NCBI GenBank assembly: GCA_025353235.1
Contig: JANXQZ010000380.1
Span: 1 to 6,521, forward strand
Source of the DNA: Bryobacterales bacterium
GTDB taxonomy: Bacteria > Acidobacteriota > Terriglobia > Bryobacterales > Bryobacteraceae
Direction of reading: 5' to 3'
Length of the DNA stretch: 6,521 nt
The number at the start of each line of letters is the position of its first letter. Position 1 is the stretch's first letter. The position numbers were made by a program, and so were the translations under genes. This document shows positions 1 to 5,961 of the stretch, one piece after another. Below the pieces are notes generated by a model, which was not told the DNA's origin, searched no databases, and saw only the letters and a list, made by a program, of their open reading frames with translations.

Positions 1-41
1 TCGTAGCTGATTTGCGGGCACCTACGCCCTCGGCAGCCGCA
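1..41. repeat. Inverted copy of internal xseA sequence at window edge (arm 1)
   Basis: Bases 1-41 equal the reverse complement of 319-359 at 40 of 41 positions; the only mismatch is position 35 against 325. Read on the plus strand, the arm encodes xseA residues 252-264 (VADLRAPTPSAAA) in sense. From position 35 rightwards the DNA is xseA in antisense. The arm runs to the window edge, so its true length is unknown. The junction falls in a near-palindrome, CGGCNGCCG. Confidence 0.95.
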
Positions 42-1113
42 AATCGAGATTTTTCAGCCGCGCCGTATCGCCCTGAAGGCGTCTCAACTTGTCCCGCACC
101 AAAGCTCTTAGGCGGTCTCGCAGGCTGAATTCGAGCTCGTCGACGCGTTGGAGCGCACGCCCCACCTTTCTGTGCAAGACGGCGGTGGCGCGTTCTACTC
201 CCTGCTGGTGCAACTTGCGCGCGCACATAGCAATTCGATAGCGAATCGACTGCAGAAGTTTGTGATTAACCCCGCCCAGGCCATCGAGCAACTCCTGCCG
301 TGTGCAGATGACGAGTTCTGCGGCAGCCGAGGGCGTAGGTGCCCGCAAATCAGCTACGAAATCGGCGATCGTGAAATCGGTCTCGTGGCCAATCGCGGAG
401 ATGGTTGGGATGGAGCAGGCGGCAATGGCCCGCGCAACTGCCTCCTCATTGAAGGTCCAGAGGTCCTCGAGCGAACCCCCGCCCCTGGCGATGATGACGA
501 CTTGCGCCCAATTCGACCGGCTGAAATAACCGATGGCACGGCAGACGGATTCAATCGCGCCCTCTCCTTGTACCACCGTTGGATAGAGCCGCAGAAGAAT
601 GCCGGGGAATCGGCGGGAGAGGATGTGAACCATGTCCTGAATCACCGCGCCGGTTGGCGACGTAACCACCCCGATGCGGCTCGGAAGCTTGGGGAGCGGG
701 CGCTTGCGGGATGCTTCGAAGAGCCCTTCAGCGGCCAGCTTCTTCTTCAGCTGTTCAAAGGCAAATTGGAGGGCTCCGTGCCCTTGCGGTTCGATCGCCT
801 CCACCAGGAGTTGATACTCGCCGCGCGCTTCGTAGACATCGATGTGTCCGCGCGCAAGCACCGACATTCCGTCTTGCGGCTTGACCTTGAGATAGCGGAG
901 CGCCGTGCGGTAACATGCGCAGCGCAGTTGCGAGGATTGGTCTTTGAGAGTAAAGTAGCAGTGCCCGCTCGAGACTGTGCGGCACCCGGAAATTTCACCT
1001 GCCACCCAAACATCGTCGAACTCGCGTCCGAGCATGTTTCGAATGGAGGCGTTCAGCTCGGCGACAGTGTACGATTTGCGAACCGGTTCCCAGGCGATTG
1101 CGAGCTGTTCCAC
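22..1113 (-). CDS. xseA: Exodeoxyribonuclease VII large subunit, 3' end artificially truncated
   Basis: This is the catalytic subunit of exonuclease VII, which with several XseB subunits degrades single-stranded DNA into acid-soluble oligonucleotides in the cytoplasm. An OB-fold (about residues 14-110, with YTVAELN and VWVAGEISG) precedes the nuclease domain (from about 142, RIGVVTSPTGAVIQD). D160, R210 (ARGGGS), H243 and D246 (IGHETDFT) match E. coli D155, R205, H238 and D241 with a constant offset of five. A long helical region follows from about 265. The start is GTG at 1113, the only start codon downstream of an in-frame TAA; a GGGGA lies very close to it. The frame stops at residue 363, whereas E. 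coli XseA has 456. The usual C-terminal LSPL..L.RGY segment is missing. The stop at 22-24 lies in an inverted copy of this same gene, so native sequence probably ends near position 35, residue L360. It is the last gene of the minus-strand cluster, 42 nt after the sigma-54 activator. xseB is not in the window. Confidence 0.95.
   Translation of the reverse strand: MEQLAIAWEPVRKSYTVAELNASIRNMLGREFDDVWVAGEISGCRTVSSGHCYFTLKDQSSQLRCACYRTALRYLKVKPQDGMSVLARGHIDVYEARGEYQLLVEAIEPQGHGALQFAFEQLKKKLAAEGLFEASRKRPLPKLPSRIGVVTSPTGAVIQDMVHILSRRFPGILLRLYPTVVQGEGAIESVCRAIGYFSRSNWAQVVIIARGGGSLEDLWTFNEEAVARAIAACSIPTISAIGHETDFTIADFVADLRAPTPSAAAELVICTRQELLDGLGGVNHKLLQSIRYRIAMCARKLHQQGVERATAVLHRKVGRALQRVDELEFSLRDRLRALVRDKLRRLQGDTARLKNLDLRLPRA
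319..359. repeat. Native xseA segment duplicated in inverted form at 1-41 (arm 2)
   Basis: This is the partner of the arm at 1-41. It is ordinary coding sequence for the conserved segment just after the IGHETDFT motif (VADLRAPTPSAAAEL), in frame and uninterrupted, so this copy is the native one. Confidence 0.95.
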
Positions 1114-1155
1114 TTCCCCACTTTAGCGTGACCTCTCGGGTTACCCACCCGCTGA

Positions 1156-2196
1156 TCAGGAAGCGGCGGGTTCCAACTGATATTCTTTGATCTTTCGATA
1201 CAGCGTGGTCCGGCCGATGCCCAGCATCTGAGCCGCGACGCCCCGGTCGCCTTTGGTGTAGTTCAGAGCTTCCATGATGGCGCGCCTCTCGAGCTGAGTC
1301 AGCGGCACCGGCGCGGACGGTTCGCCGGTAAACGAAAGAGGCGCGAATGCAGGCGGGATCGAGGCCATGGTTGAGCCTCCAGCGCCAGCCGCCGCGAACA
1401 CGAGCGACGAGCGCTGCTGCCGAACGTGGTTCTGCACCATCGACGGCAACTCCAGCGTATGGAGCAGAGGCCCTGAGTTGAGCGCCACCATGTGCAGGAT
1501 GCAGTTCTCCAGCTCGCGCACATTGCCCGGCCAGTCGTACGACATCATCGCTTCCAAGGTCTCCGCCGTCAGGCTGTAGTTGCGACCGTGGCGAGCCAGG
1601 AAGTGCTCGATCAGAAGAGGGATATCGTCCTTGCGCTCGCGCAACGGAACCAAGCGGATATTGACGACGCTCAGCCGATAATACAAGTCGCTCCGGAACG
1701 TTCCCTTCTCCGCTTCTCGCGCAAGGTCCCGATTCGTGGCCGCGATCACGCGAAAATCCGAGCGCCGATGAGCCAGAGAACCGACTGGGCGAAACTCCTT
1801 CTCTTGAAGCACTCGCAGGAGTTTGGACTGCATATCCAACGGAAGTTCCCCGATTTCGTCAAAGAAGGCTGTGCCACCGTTGGCCGATTCGATCAGCCCG
1901 ATTTTGGTCCCGACCGCGCCGGTGAACGACCCTTTCACGTGGCCGAACAGCTCGCTTTCCATGAGCGGCCCAACCAGCGACGCGCAATCGATGGTAACGA
2001 ACGGTCCCTCATCGCGGACCGAATGGATGGACCGCGCTACCACTTCTTTGCCGGTCCCAGTCTCGCCCAGCAGCAGGACGGGGCACTGGGTCTTGCCCAA
2101 CTTTTGGGTGAGGGCCGTGATCTGTCGCATGCGTGGACTCTCGCCGACTAGAACGTTCTTCACCGATTCCCATTGCGCCGTGGTCGCAGCATTCAT
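1156..2196 (-). CDS. Sigma-54 interaction (AAA+) activator without receiver or sensor domain
   Basis: A bacterial enhancer-binding protein that would use ATP to remodel RNA polymerase-sigma-54 at promoters. I place the start at ATG 2196, giving 346 residues; the frame stays open upstream to about 2568, but only by running inside the methyltransferase gene. The AAA+ domain carries Walker A GETGTGKE (44-51), the sigma-54 contact loop as GSFTGA (89-94, usually GAFTGA), Walker B GGTAFFDE (107-114), ATNRDL (153-158), the arginine-finger region FRSDLYYRL (167-175) and WPGNVREL (222-229). A Fis-type helix-turn-helix is at about 317-338, after an Ala/Pro/Ser-rich linker (265-300). Only about 17 residues precede the AAA+ domain, so there is no receiver, PAS or GAF domain. 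No strong Shine-Dalgarno is visible; it starts 35 nt after the methyltransferase stop and is probably cotranscribed. Its targets cannot be told from the sequence, and no histidine kinase is encoded nearby. Confidence 0.93.
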   Translation of the reverse strand: MNAATTAQWESVKNVLVGESPRMRQITALTQKLGKTQCPVLLLGETGTGKEVVARSIHSVRDEGPFVTIDCASLVGPLMESELFGHVKGSFTGAVGTKIGLIESANGGTAFFDEIGELPLDMQSKLLRVLQEKEFRPVGSLAHRRSDFRVIAATNRDLAREAEKGTFRSDLYYRLSVVNIRLVPLRERKDDIPLLIEHFLARHGRNYSLTAETLEAMMSYDWPGNVRELENCILHMVALNSGPLLHTLELPSMVQNHVRQQRSSLVFAAAGAGGSTMASIPPAFAPLSFTGEPSAPVPLTQLERRAIMEALNYTKGDRGVAAQMLGIGRTTLYRKIKEYQLEPAAS

Positions 2197-2231
2197 TAAT
2201 GCGGTAGTGCGATCACAGGAAGAAAAGTCTC

Positions 2232-2999
2232 TTACTTTCTCAAGGTGATGACCACGGATTCGAGCTTGCCAAGAAGCAGGTACACCAGCCAGTGATACAC
2301 GGCGGACGCGCTCTCGTATCGCAAGCCCTTGAATCGAGCACCCGCGCGGCGCATCCTGGCGATTCGCAGAAGCTCGCGAGACACCCGCCCATCCGTCTCT
2401 TCGTAGTATTCGATCAGCTCGCTTCCTATGCGCTCGACGGAATAAGTGTGAAGACCGGCCTGCTCCACCGCACCCTGGAAATACTCCGGCGATAGATTGC
2501 GAGCCACGATTGCGAGCGCCTGGTAAAGCCGATCCGCTTCCGCAGGCTCCATCAACTCCGTCGCCCAAGTGGCGAAGATCAGCATGCGACCCCCGGGCTT
2601 AAGCACCCGCTTGCACTCCAGGAACACCTGCTTGAGATCGGTAACATGCACGAGCATGTCCCGGCACCAGACGAGATCGAAACAGCCGGACTTGAAAGGC
2701 AATTCGAGTGCGGACGCGTTTACCTGCGCAACTCGTGGATGTGACTCCGCGCGGACTAGCGGGCTCAGGGCTAAGTCGAGCCCATAAACCCGGCAACCAA
2801 ACCTCCGCGCCAATTCCAGAGAATGGTTGCCGCGCCCGGATCCAAGATCGAGAACGGCAGAGTCGGCGGACAAGCCCAACCCTGCAGCGACATCGTAAAG
2901 CATCGCGGGAGAGCGCGGGGCCAAGCTTCGGTCCAGCTCGGCATAGTCGTCCCCATGCACCGACCAAAGATGCTCGTACAGTTCTGTAACTCTGTCCAC
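2232..2999 (-). CDS. Class I SAM-dependent methyltransferase (Methyltransf_11 type)
   Basis: A 255-residue cytoplasmic protein with a Rossmann methyltransferase core. Motif I is VLDLGSGRGNHS (49-60), which binds S-adenosylmethionine. The acidic residue that would hold the ribose is D75 in GLDL. A motif around N94 to L100 (NASALELPF) and motif IV FDLVWCRDMLVHV (107-119) follow, then RVLKPGGRML (131-140). These are the hallmarks of the UbiE/Methyltransf_11 group. The C-terminal 90 residues (helical, basic, with a hydrophobic stretch near 236-243) do not point to a substrate. The start is GTG at 2999, only 4 nt after the cytochrome stop, which indicates translational coupling. The substrate is unknown; a small molecule or quinone-like compound is possible from the family, but nothing in the sequence decides it. 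Confidence 0.92.
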   Translation of the reverse strand: MDRVTELYEHLWSVHGDDYAELDRSLAPRSPAMLYDVAAGLGLSADSAVLDLGSGRGNHSLELARRFGCRVYGLDLALSPLVRAESHPRVAQVNASALELPFKSGCFDLVWCRDMLVHVTDLKQVFLECKRVLKPGGRMLIFATWATELMEPAEADRLYQALAIVARNLSPEYFQGAVEQAGLHTYSVERIGSELIEYYEETDGRVSRELLRIARMRRAGARFKGLRYESASAVYHWLVYLLLGKLESVVITLRK

Positions 3000-3003
3000 T
3001 CGG

Positions 3004-4125
3004 TTACGGCTTCGTATTCAGGTACGCGACCAAGTCAGATAGCTCGGCTGGAGTAAGCCTCGGCCAAGGCATCTTCCTCTCCTGCATGCGTTCGAGCATC
3101 GCGGGCCCGTGCTTCCACAGGACCGCCACCATCGTCACCGGAGAATACGTCTTCGCGTTGTCCCGCAGGTGAGGCGCTCCTCCATCACCCGTGTGACAGG
3201 TGGCGCAGTGTTTCGCCTTGAACACTTGTCCGCCCCGGTCCGAGCTGCCAGCCGAACCGAGATACTGCTTCTCCCACACGTAACTCACGATTTGACGCAT
3301 CTCGTCGGTGCTGATGGCGGGTGCCGTGGTCAACTTTGGCCCGTGGTTCCACATCGCCGCTGCAATGTCGGGGAGAGTCTGGTTTGCAAGCTTGCCTTCC
3401 AGCGCGAGTGCGCCCGTGTGGCATGCGCCGCATCCTTTTTCCTGGAACAGGACCTCGCCTCCTTGCGGGCCCGACAGCCAAAACGTGCTGGCCTTCTTGC
3501 GCATGGATGGCAGGTCTTGCAGGTACGCGGTGAGATCCACCAGATCCTGTCCCGAGAGGCTCACCCAGCCAAGCTTCTTAGCCTCGAACGCATGCTTCAT
3601 CAGCGAGGAGTGGTTCCACATCTGCTCCACCAGGATCACGGGATCGCCCATAGCAGTCCAGTTTTGGACCGGGTTGCCGGGGCCTTTGCCCTCTCCTCCC
3701 GTGGAATGGCATTCGGCGCAATGCTTAGCAGCAAACAGCCTCTTCCCGCGCTCCGCTTCGCCAGGCTTGTCGAAAAAACGGACCGAGTAGAAGTAGGCGA
3801 ACAGGTCGGCTGCTTCTTGGTCGCCCATGGCGGGCGTGGCAATTCCCTTGGTCTTCATGGCTGACCACATGGCGGGCGCATGGTTCCACATCACGCTCGC
3901 CATTACGGCCGGAGTGTATTGGCGCGAAGTGCGCGTGCCGAGGTCGGGCCCGGTCTTTCCGCCTTGTCCGCGGATGGCGTGGCATTGCGTGCAGCTTTCT
4001 TTTTCGAGCACCGCCGCGCCCCGGTAGGCATCGCCCTCGGATGGGGTTGGAGATTGGGCCAGCAGCAGCACCGGAAGGAGCCCCAGACACCTCGCTATGG
4101 ATCGAAAAATTCCGCTAACTCGCAT
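3004..4125 (-). CDS. Exported tetrahaem cytochrome c with four repeated haem domains
   Basis: A 373-residue periplasmic electron carrier. Residues 1-23 form a signal peptide (basic start, hydrophobic LGLLPVLLLA core), with cleavage probably near 24. Four CXXCH sites follow: CTQCH (45-49), CAECH (136-140), CGACH (232-236) and CATCH (307-311). Each is followed 25-33 residues later by (M/L)W(N/K)H at H82, H172, H261 and H339, and then by a helix ending AYF, AYL, SYV or AYL, so the protein is four copies of one mono-haem domain. The third copy is the shortest. The methionine expected before that helix is clear only in domain 4 (M352, KMPWPRL); the matching places in domains 1-3 hold I, L and T. 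The start is ATG 4125, with AAGGA about 6-7 nt upstream. It is the first gene of the minus-strand cluster. Its redox partner is not evident. A role in respiration or with a PQQ dehydrogenase is possible but unproven. Confidence 0.93.
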   Translation of the reverse strand: MRVSGIFRSIARCLGLLPVLLLAQSPTPSEGDAYRGAAVLEKESCTQCHAIRGQGGKTGPDLGTRTSRQYTPAVMASVMWNHAPAMWSAMKTKGIATPAMGDQEAADLFAYFYSVRFFDKPGEAERGKRLFAAKHCAECHSTGGEGKGPGNPVQNWTAMGDPVILVEQMWNHSSLMKHAFEAKKLGWVSLSGQDLVDLTAYLQDLPSMRKKASTFWLSGPQGGEVLFQEKGCGACHTGALALEGKLANQTLPDIAAAMWNHGPKLTTAPAISTDEMRQIVSYVWEKQYLGSAGSSDRGGQVFKAKHCATCHTGDGGAPHLRDNAKTYSPVTMVAVLWKHGPAMLERMQERKMPWPRLTPAELSDLVAYLNTKP

Positions 4126-4144
4126 AGAAAGTTCCTTGGGTACA

Positions 4145-4172
4145 AGTATAATCGCGAGACGCCCTGTGACAC
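4145..4172 (-). promoter_or_regulatory. Candidate sigma-70-type promoter of the cytochrome cluster
   Basis: On the minus strand TATACT (4150-4145) matches five of six bases of the -10 consensus. GTGTCA (4172-4167) matches four of six of the -35 consensus, with 16 bp between them. The -10 box lies 19 nt before the ATG at 4125, implying a leader of about 13 nt that still contains the AAGGA ribosome binding site. A sigma-54 box (GG-N10-GC) was not seen here. The call rests on pattern only. Confidence 0.35.
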
Positions 4173-4189
4173 GTGATTCTTTATTAGCT

Positions 4190-4199
4190 ACACCGGTGT
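4190..4199. promoter_or_regulatory. Perfect 10-bp palindrome upstream of the cytochrome promoter
   Basis: ACACCGGTGT is its own reverse complement and lies about 18 bp upstream of the candidate -35 box, where an operator or activator site would fit. A second short palindrome, CACGTG, lies at 4170-4175 and overlaps the -35 box. With one copy each, neither can be tied to a regulator. Confidence 0.2.
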
Positions 4200-4220
4200 G
4201 ACAAGGATGCGGTCGCTAGC

Positions 4221-4337
4221 TCATCCAACGTCCCAGGGGTTGAGGACAGCGACGCCAAGCCCGGCGAAATCCTTCACGTTGCGCGTGACCACCGTGAGGC
4301 CGGGCTCCAGCGCGGTCGCGGCGATCACGCCGTCAGT
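4221..4337 (-). pseudogene. C-terminal remnant of a VapC-like PIN-domain toxin
   Basis: The minus strand encodes 38 residues ending at TGA 4221-4223. They read TDGVIAATALEPGLTVV, then TRNVKDFAGLGVAVLNPW. This is the typical end of type II VapC RNase toxins: the Asp before the (I/L)IAATA helix and the Asp of TRN..DF are the third and fourth metal-binding acidic residues of the PIN fold. The N-terminal part with the first two acidic residues is absent. Directly upstream in frame is a TAG at 4338-4340. The same frame is then open again to 4412 (NPDTYLLWNWENIVLQTADD), which may be decayed VapC or an unrelated remnant. No VapB antitoxin is next to it. It is almost certainly non-functional. Confidence 0.75.
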
Positions 4338-4554
4338 CTAATCGTCTGCCGTTTGCAAAACGATGTTTTCCCAGTTCCACAAGAGGTAAGTGTCGGGATT
4401 CGCTAAAACTCTTTAACGATGCGGGTTCTACGCGTGGCCGCGCCTGCCGTCCGAGGTTAAAACGAGGCACCATGACCGACGCAGTCGCACCGACGCGAGG
4501 CAACCCGGACCTCGCCAAAACTCCGCGCCGCCTGCCCGCAGAGATCTCAGATTG

Positions 4555-4740
4555 TGCTTTTGACTTTACAAAGCCAAGCAGGAAGACAATTCCGAGCAGC
4601 ACAATTGCTGCCAGTGCTCCCGTGGCTGGTTCCGGAACAGCATTGATAGTCAGGTTGTCCACCACGAAATGAGTGCCACCCCCAGAGGACGCGTACGTAC
4701 TGGAGCAACTTTGGTGCCCACAGTGGCTCCAATATCCCGC
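4555..4740 (-). pseudogene. C-terminal remnant of a PEP-CTERM exported protein
   Basis: The minus strand reads GGGTHFVVDNLTINA, then VPEPATG (4618-4638), a hydrophobic stretch ALAAIVLLGIVFLLGF, and basic FVKSK. This is the sorting tail recognised by exosortase/EpsH systems: the PEP motif, a membrane helix and a positive end. VDNLT just before the PEP motif is common in this protein class. The frame continues past the tail without a stop for about 70 codons, to 4333. Upstream it becomes arginine- and cysteine-rich low-quality sequence overlapping the start of the opposite-strand DUF433 gene. A proper N-terminus or signal peptide is not seen. I therefore read it as the tail of a decayed or rearranged gene rather than an intact 200-residue protein. 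Confidence 0.6.
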
Positions 4741-4928
4741 TCTCGGGCTACACAGCCGGCCTGGTAAGGTTTTTGCCGTGCACTTCGCTGCTCTTAAAAG
4801 TGCGGGTTGTGTTTCAAATTGGGTCCTTTGCGACCGTGCCGCAACCCCAAGCACAGGCCTGGACATCCTTGCGCGTGACGCGGCCGCAGAACCGTGGTAA
4901 GAAGCTACGATGGAAGGAGGGTAAGAAC

Positions 4929-5159
4929 ATGGCAAATCTGGATTGGTCGCAATGCCGCGCCGTGGAAAGCATCCCAGGCAAGGTGAGTGGTGCGTGGACG
5001 TTCCGCAACTCGCGGACGCCGGTAAAACTGGTCTTCGAAAACCTTGAAGACGGCATGACCATTGACGAAATCATTGAGCAATACCCGGTTTCGCGCGAAG
5101 AGATCAAAGCCGTACTCCATTTTGCCGCTCACAGTCTCGACAACGCGCCCAGCTTTTAA
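4929..5159 (+). CDS. DUF433 family protein, probable antitoxin
   Basis: A 76-residue protein matching the DUF433 small helix-turn-helix-like family. The expected order is visible: IPGKVSGAW, then RNSRTPVKLVFENLEDGMTI, then EIIEQYPVSREEIKAVLHFA, which is the 'R..R.PV..(L/V)...L..G.(S/T)..EI...YP' pattern ending in a helix. Members are often encoded directly upstream of PIN-like toxins and are taken as antitoxins; here the next gene is a DUF5615 PIN-like protein 3 nt downstream. The start at ATG 4929 is fixed by a strong AGGAGGG at 4915-4921 with 7 nt spacing. The frame is open further upstream, but that part is low-quality sequence. It would act in the cytoplasm as a DNA-binding repressor and toxin neutraliser, a role inferred from family and context only. 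Confidence 0.88.
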   Translation: MANLDWSQCRAVESIPGKVSGAWTFRNSRTPVKLVFENLEDGMTIDEIIEQYPVSREEIKAVLHFAAHSLDNAPSF

Positions 5160-5162
5160 ATT

Positions 5163-5488
5163 GTGCTGGTTCTGCTCGACAACAATGCGCCACGTGGCCT
5201 CGCCCGTGCGCTCACCGGCCACACCGTCGCGGAAGCACGAGAGCGGGGTTGGGCCGCATTGAAGAATGGCGATTTGCTCAACTTCGCCGAAGCAGCTGGT
5301 TTCGATGTGATGTGACATCGGATAAAAGCATCAGGTATCAGCAGAACCTTGAAGGCCGCAAAATCGCGCTCGTGGTTTTAACCGTAGGACGCTGGGGACC
5401 TGTACGGCGGATGTTGGCTGAAATCGCCGCCGCAGTGGACGCAGCCACGCCGGGCAGTTATGTCGAGGTGGAAATCCCTTACGAGTAA
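5163..5488 (+). pseudogene. DUF5615 PIN-like protein (probable toxin), split by a one-base frame change
   Basis: Frame one from GTG 5163 gives 50 residues (LLDNNAPRGLARALTGHTV, then GWAALKNGDLLNFAEAAGFD), ending at TGA 5313-5315. The frame starting at GTG 5312 gives 58 more: VTSDKSIRYQQNLEGRKIAL, then VVLTVGRWGPVRRMLAEI and a final AAVDAATPGSYVEVEIPYE. Joined, they form one 108-residue DUF5615 protein with nothing else missing, so a single base has probably been lost in the repeat GATGTGATGTGA (5304-5315), or the sequence is wrong there. The family belongs to the PIN-like (Mut7-C) nucleases; the acidic residue of LLDN and the D of TSDK are the likely metal ligands and fall on different halves. 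It starts 3 nt after the DUF433 stop with no Shine-Dalgarno of its own, so translation is probably coupled. Stop TGA and start GTG overlap as GTGA, so making two separate halves is conceivable. Confidence 0.85.
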
Positions 5489-5497
5489 ATCTCCGAC

Positions 5498-5523
5498 GTT
5501 CCACAAAGGGTCCTTTGTGCAAC
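5498..5523. terminator. Strong hairpin 9 nt after the DUF433/DUF5615 module
   Basis: CACAAAGG (5502-5509) and CCTTTGTG (5512-5519) are perfect inverse complements around a GT centre. After one C/C mismatch, GTT (5498-5500) pairs with AAC (5521-5523). The position right after a stop codon suits a transcription end, but no T-run follows on either strand, so it is not a standard rho-independent terminator. Confidence 0.4.
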
Positions 5524-5961
5524 ACGGTCATTCTAGTTCCAAGGTCGCAGTGTTAGATTGTGCCTTGATAGCCCTCGGTCTTCTTGCACCGTGCTCTAGA
5601 AGCTCGTTGAAAAGTTCACCATAGTATTCATGCACTATCCCTAACAGCACTCGCCGAAATCTCTCTCCAGAGAGCTGAGAGAAAACCTCTGCACCAGCGG
5701 AGTAGTGGTACACACGTCGCGCCGATACCGATTTTGAAACGCGCTTCCTTGCGAAACACCAGCGCACGAGTGAGTTGTTGCGCCTTGCAGGTGTTCGTAT
5801 CCCTTCACAAAACGATGTCTCGGCCTGGCTCTCTGTCTTGGGTTCGCAAGGTGATTCATGCTGTTGATCAGGATCTCTTCTTCAGGCTCATCTTGCGTGA
5901 GAAATGCGGCAATGCCCGGTGCCTACGCCGACTCTCACAAGGCCGCCGCGAAGCACGTCAG
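5524..5961. other. 438-base stretch with no supportable gene
   Basis: On the minus strand two frames are open for some distance: 5528-5767 with a GTG start (79 residues, including a plausible helical part ending HEYYGELFNELLEHG), and 5641-5859 (72 residues, starting MNHLANPRQRARPRHR). They overlap each other, have no Shine-Dalgarno and match no family I know. They could be the remnant of a frameshifted gene downstream of the PQQ protein. No RNA gene or repeat was recognised. Confidence 0.45.

Larger units (their letters stand above)
4126..4928. other. Gene-poor stretch holding only gene remnants
   Basis: No intact gene is supported in this 803-base stretch. It contains the candidate cytochrome promoter, the VapC tail and the PEP-CTERM tail. 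Other open frames on either strand have arginine- and serine-rich compositions typical of shadow frames in high-GC DNA. No tRNA, insertion-sequence end or CRISPR repeat was recognised. Confidence 0.6.

Noticed and set aside
148..1131. Long plus-strand open frame of 327 codons
   Set aside because: It is antisense to xseA, whose conserved motifs are clear; the plus-strand text shows no family features and has the composition typical of shadow frames in high-GC DNA.
2197..2568. N-terminal 124-residue extension of the sigma-54 activator frame
   Set aside because: It lies inside the methyltransferase gene in another frame, is rich in G, R and S with no domain text, and the AAA+ protein has a natural ATG at 2196.
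3109..3864. Plus-strand open frame of 251 codons
   Set aside because: It is antisense to the tetrahaem cytochrome gene and shows no motif of its own.
4773..4928. Upstream extension of the DUF433 frame
   Set aside because: A strong AGGAGGG fixes the start at 4929, and family members begin close to that point.
4821..5517. Ten-base direct repeat GGGTCCTTTG at 4821-4830 and 5508-5517 flanking the DUF433/DUF5615 module
   Set aside because: About twenty such pairs are expected by chance in 6.5 kb, and no transposase or longer end repeat is present.
5795..5815. tRNA-like T-arm text (GTTCGTATCCC) on the plus strand
   Set aside because: The loop is not TTCRANY, the stem does not pair, and no acceptor or anticodon arm can be drawn around it.
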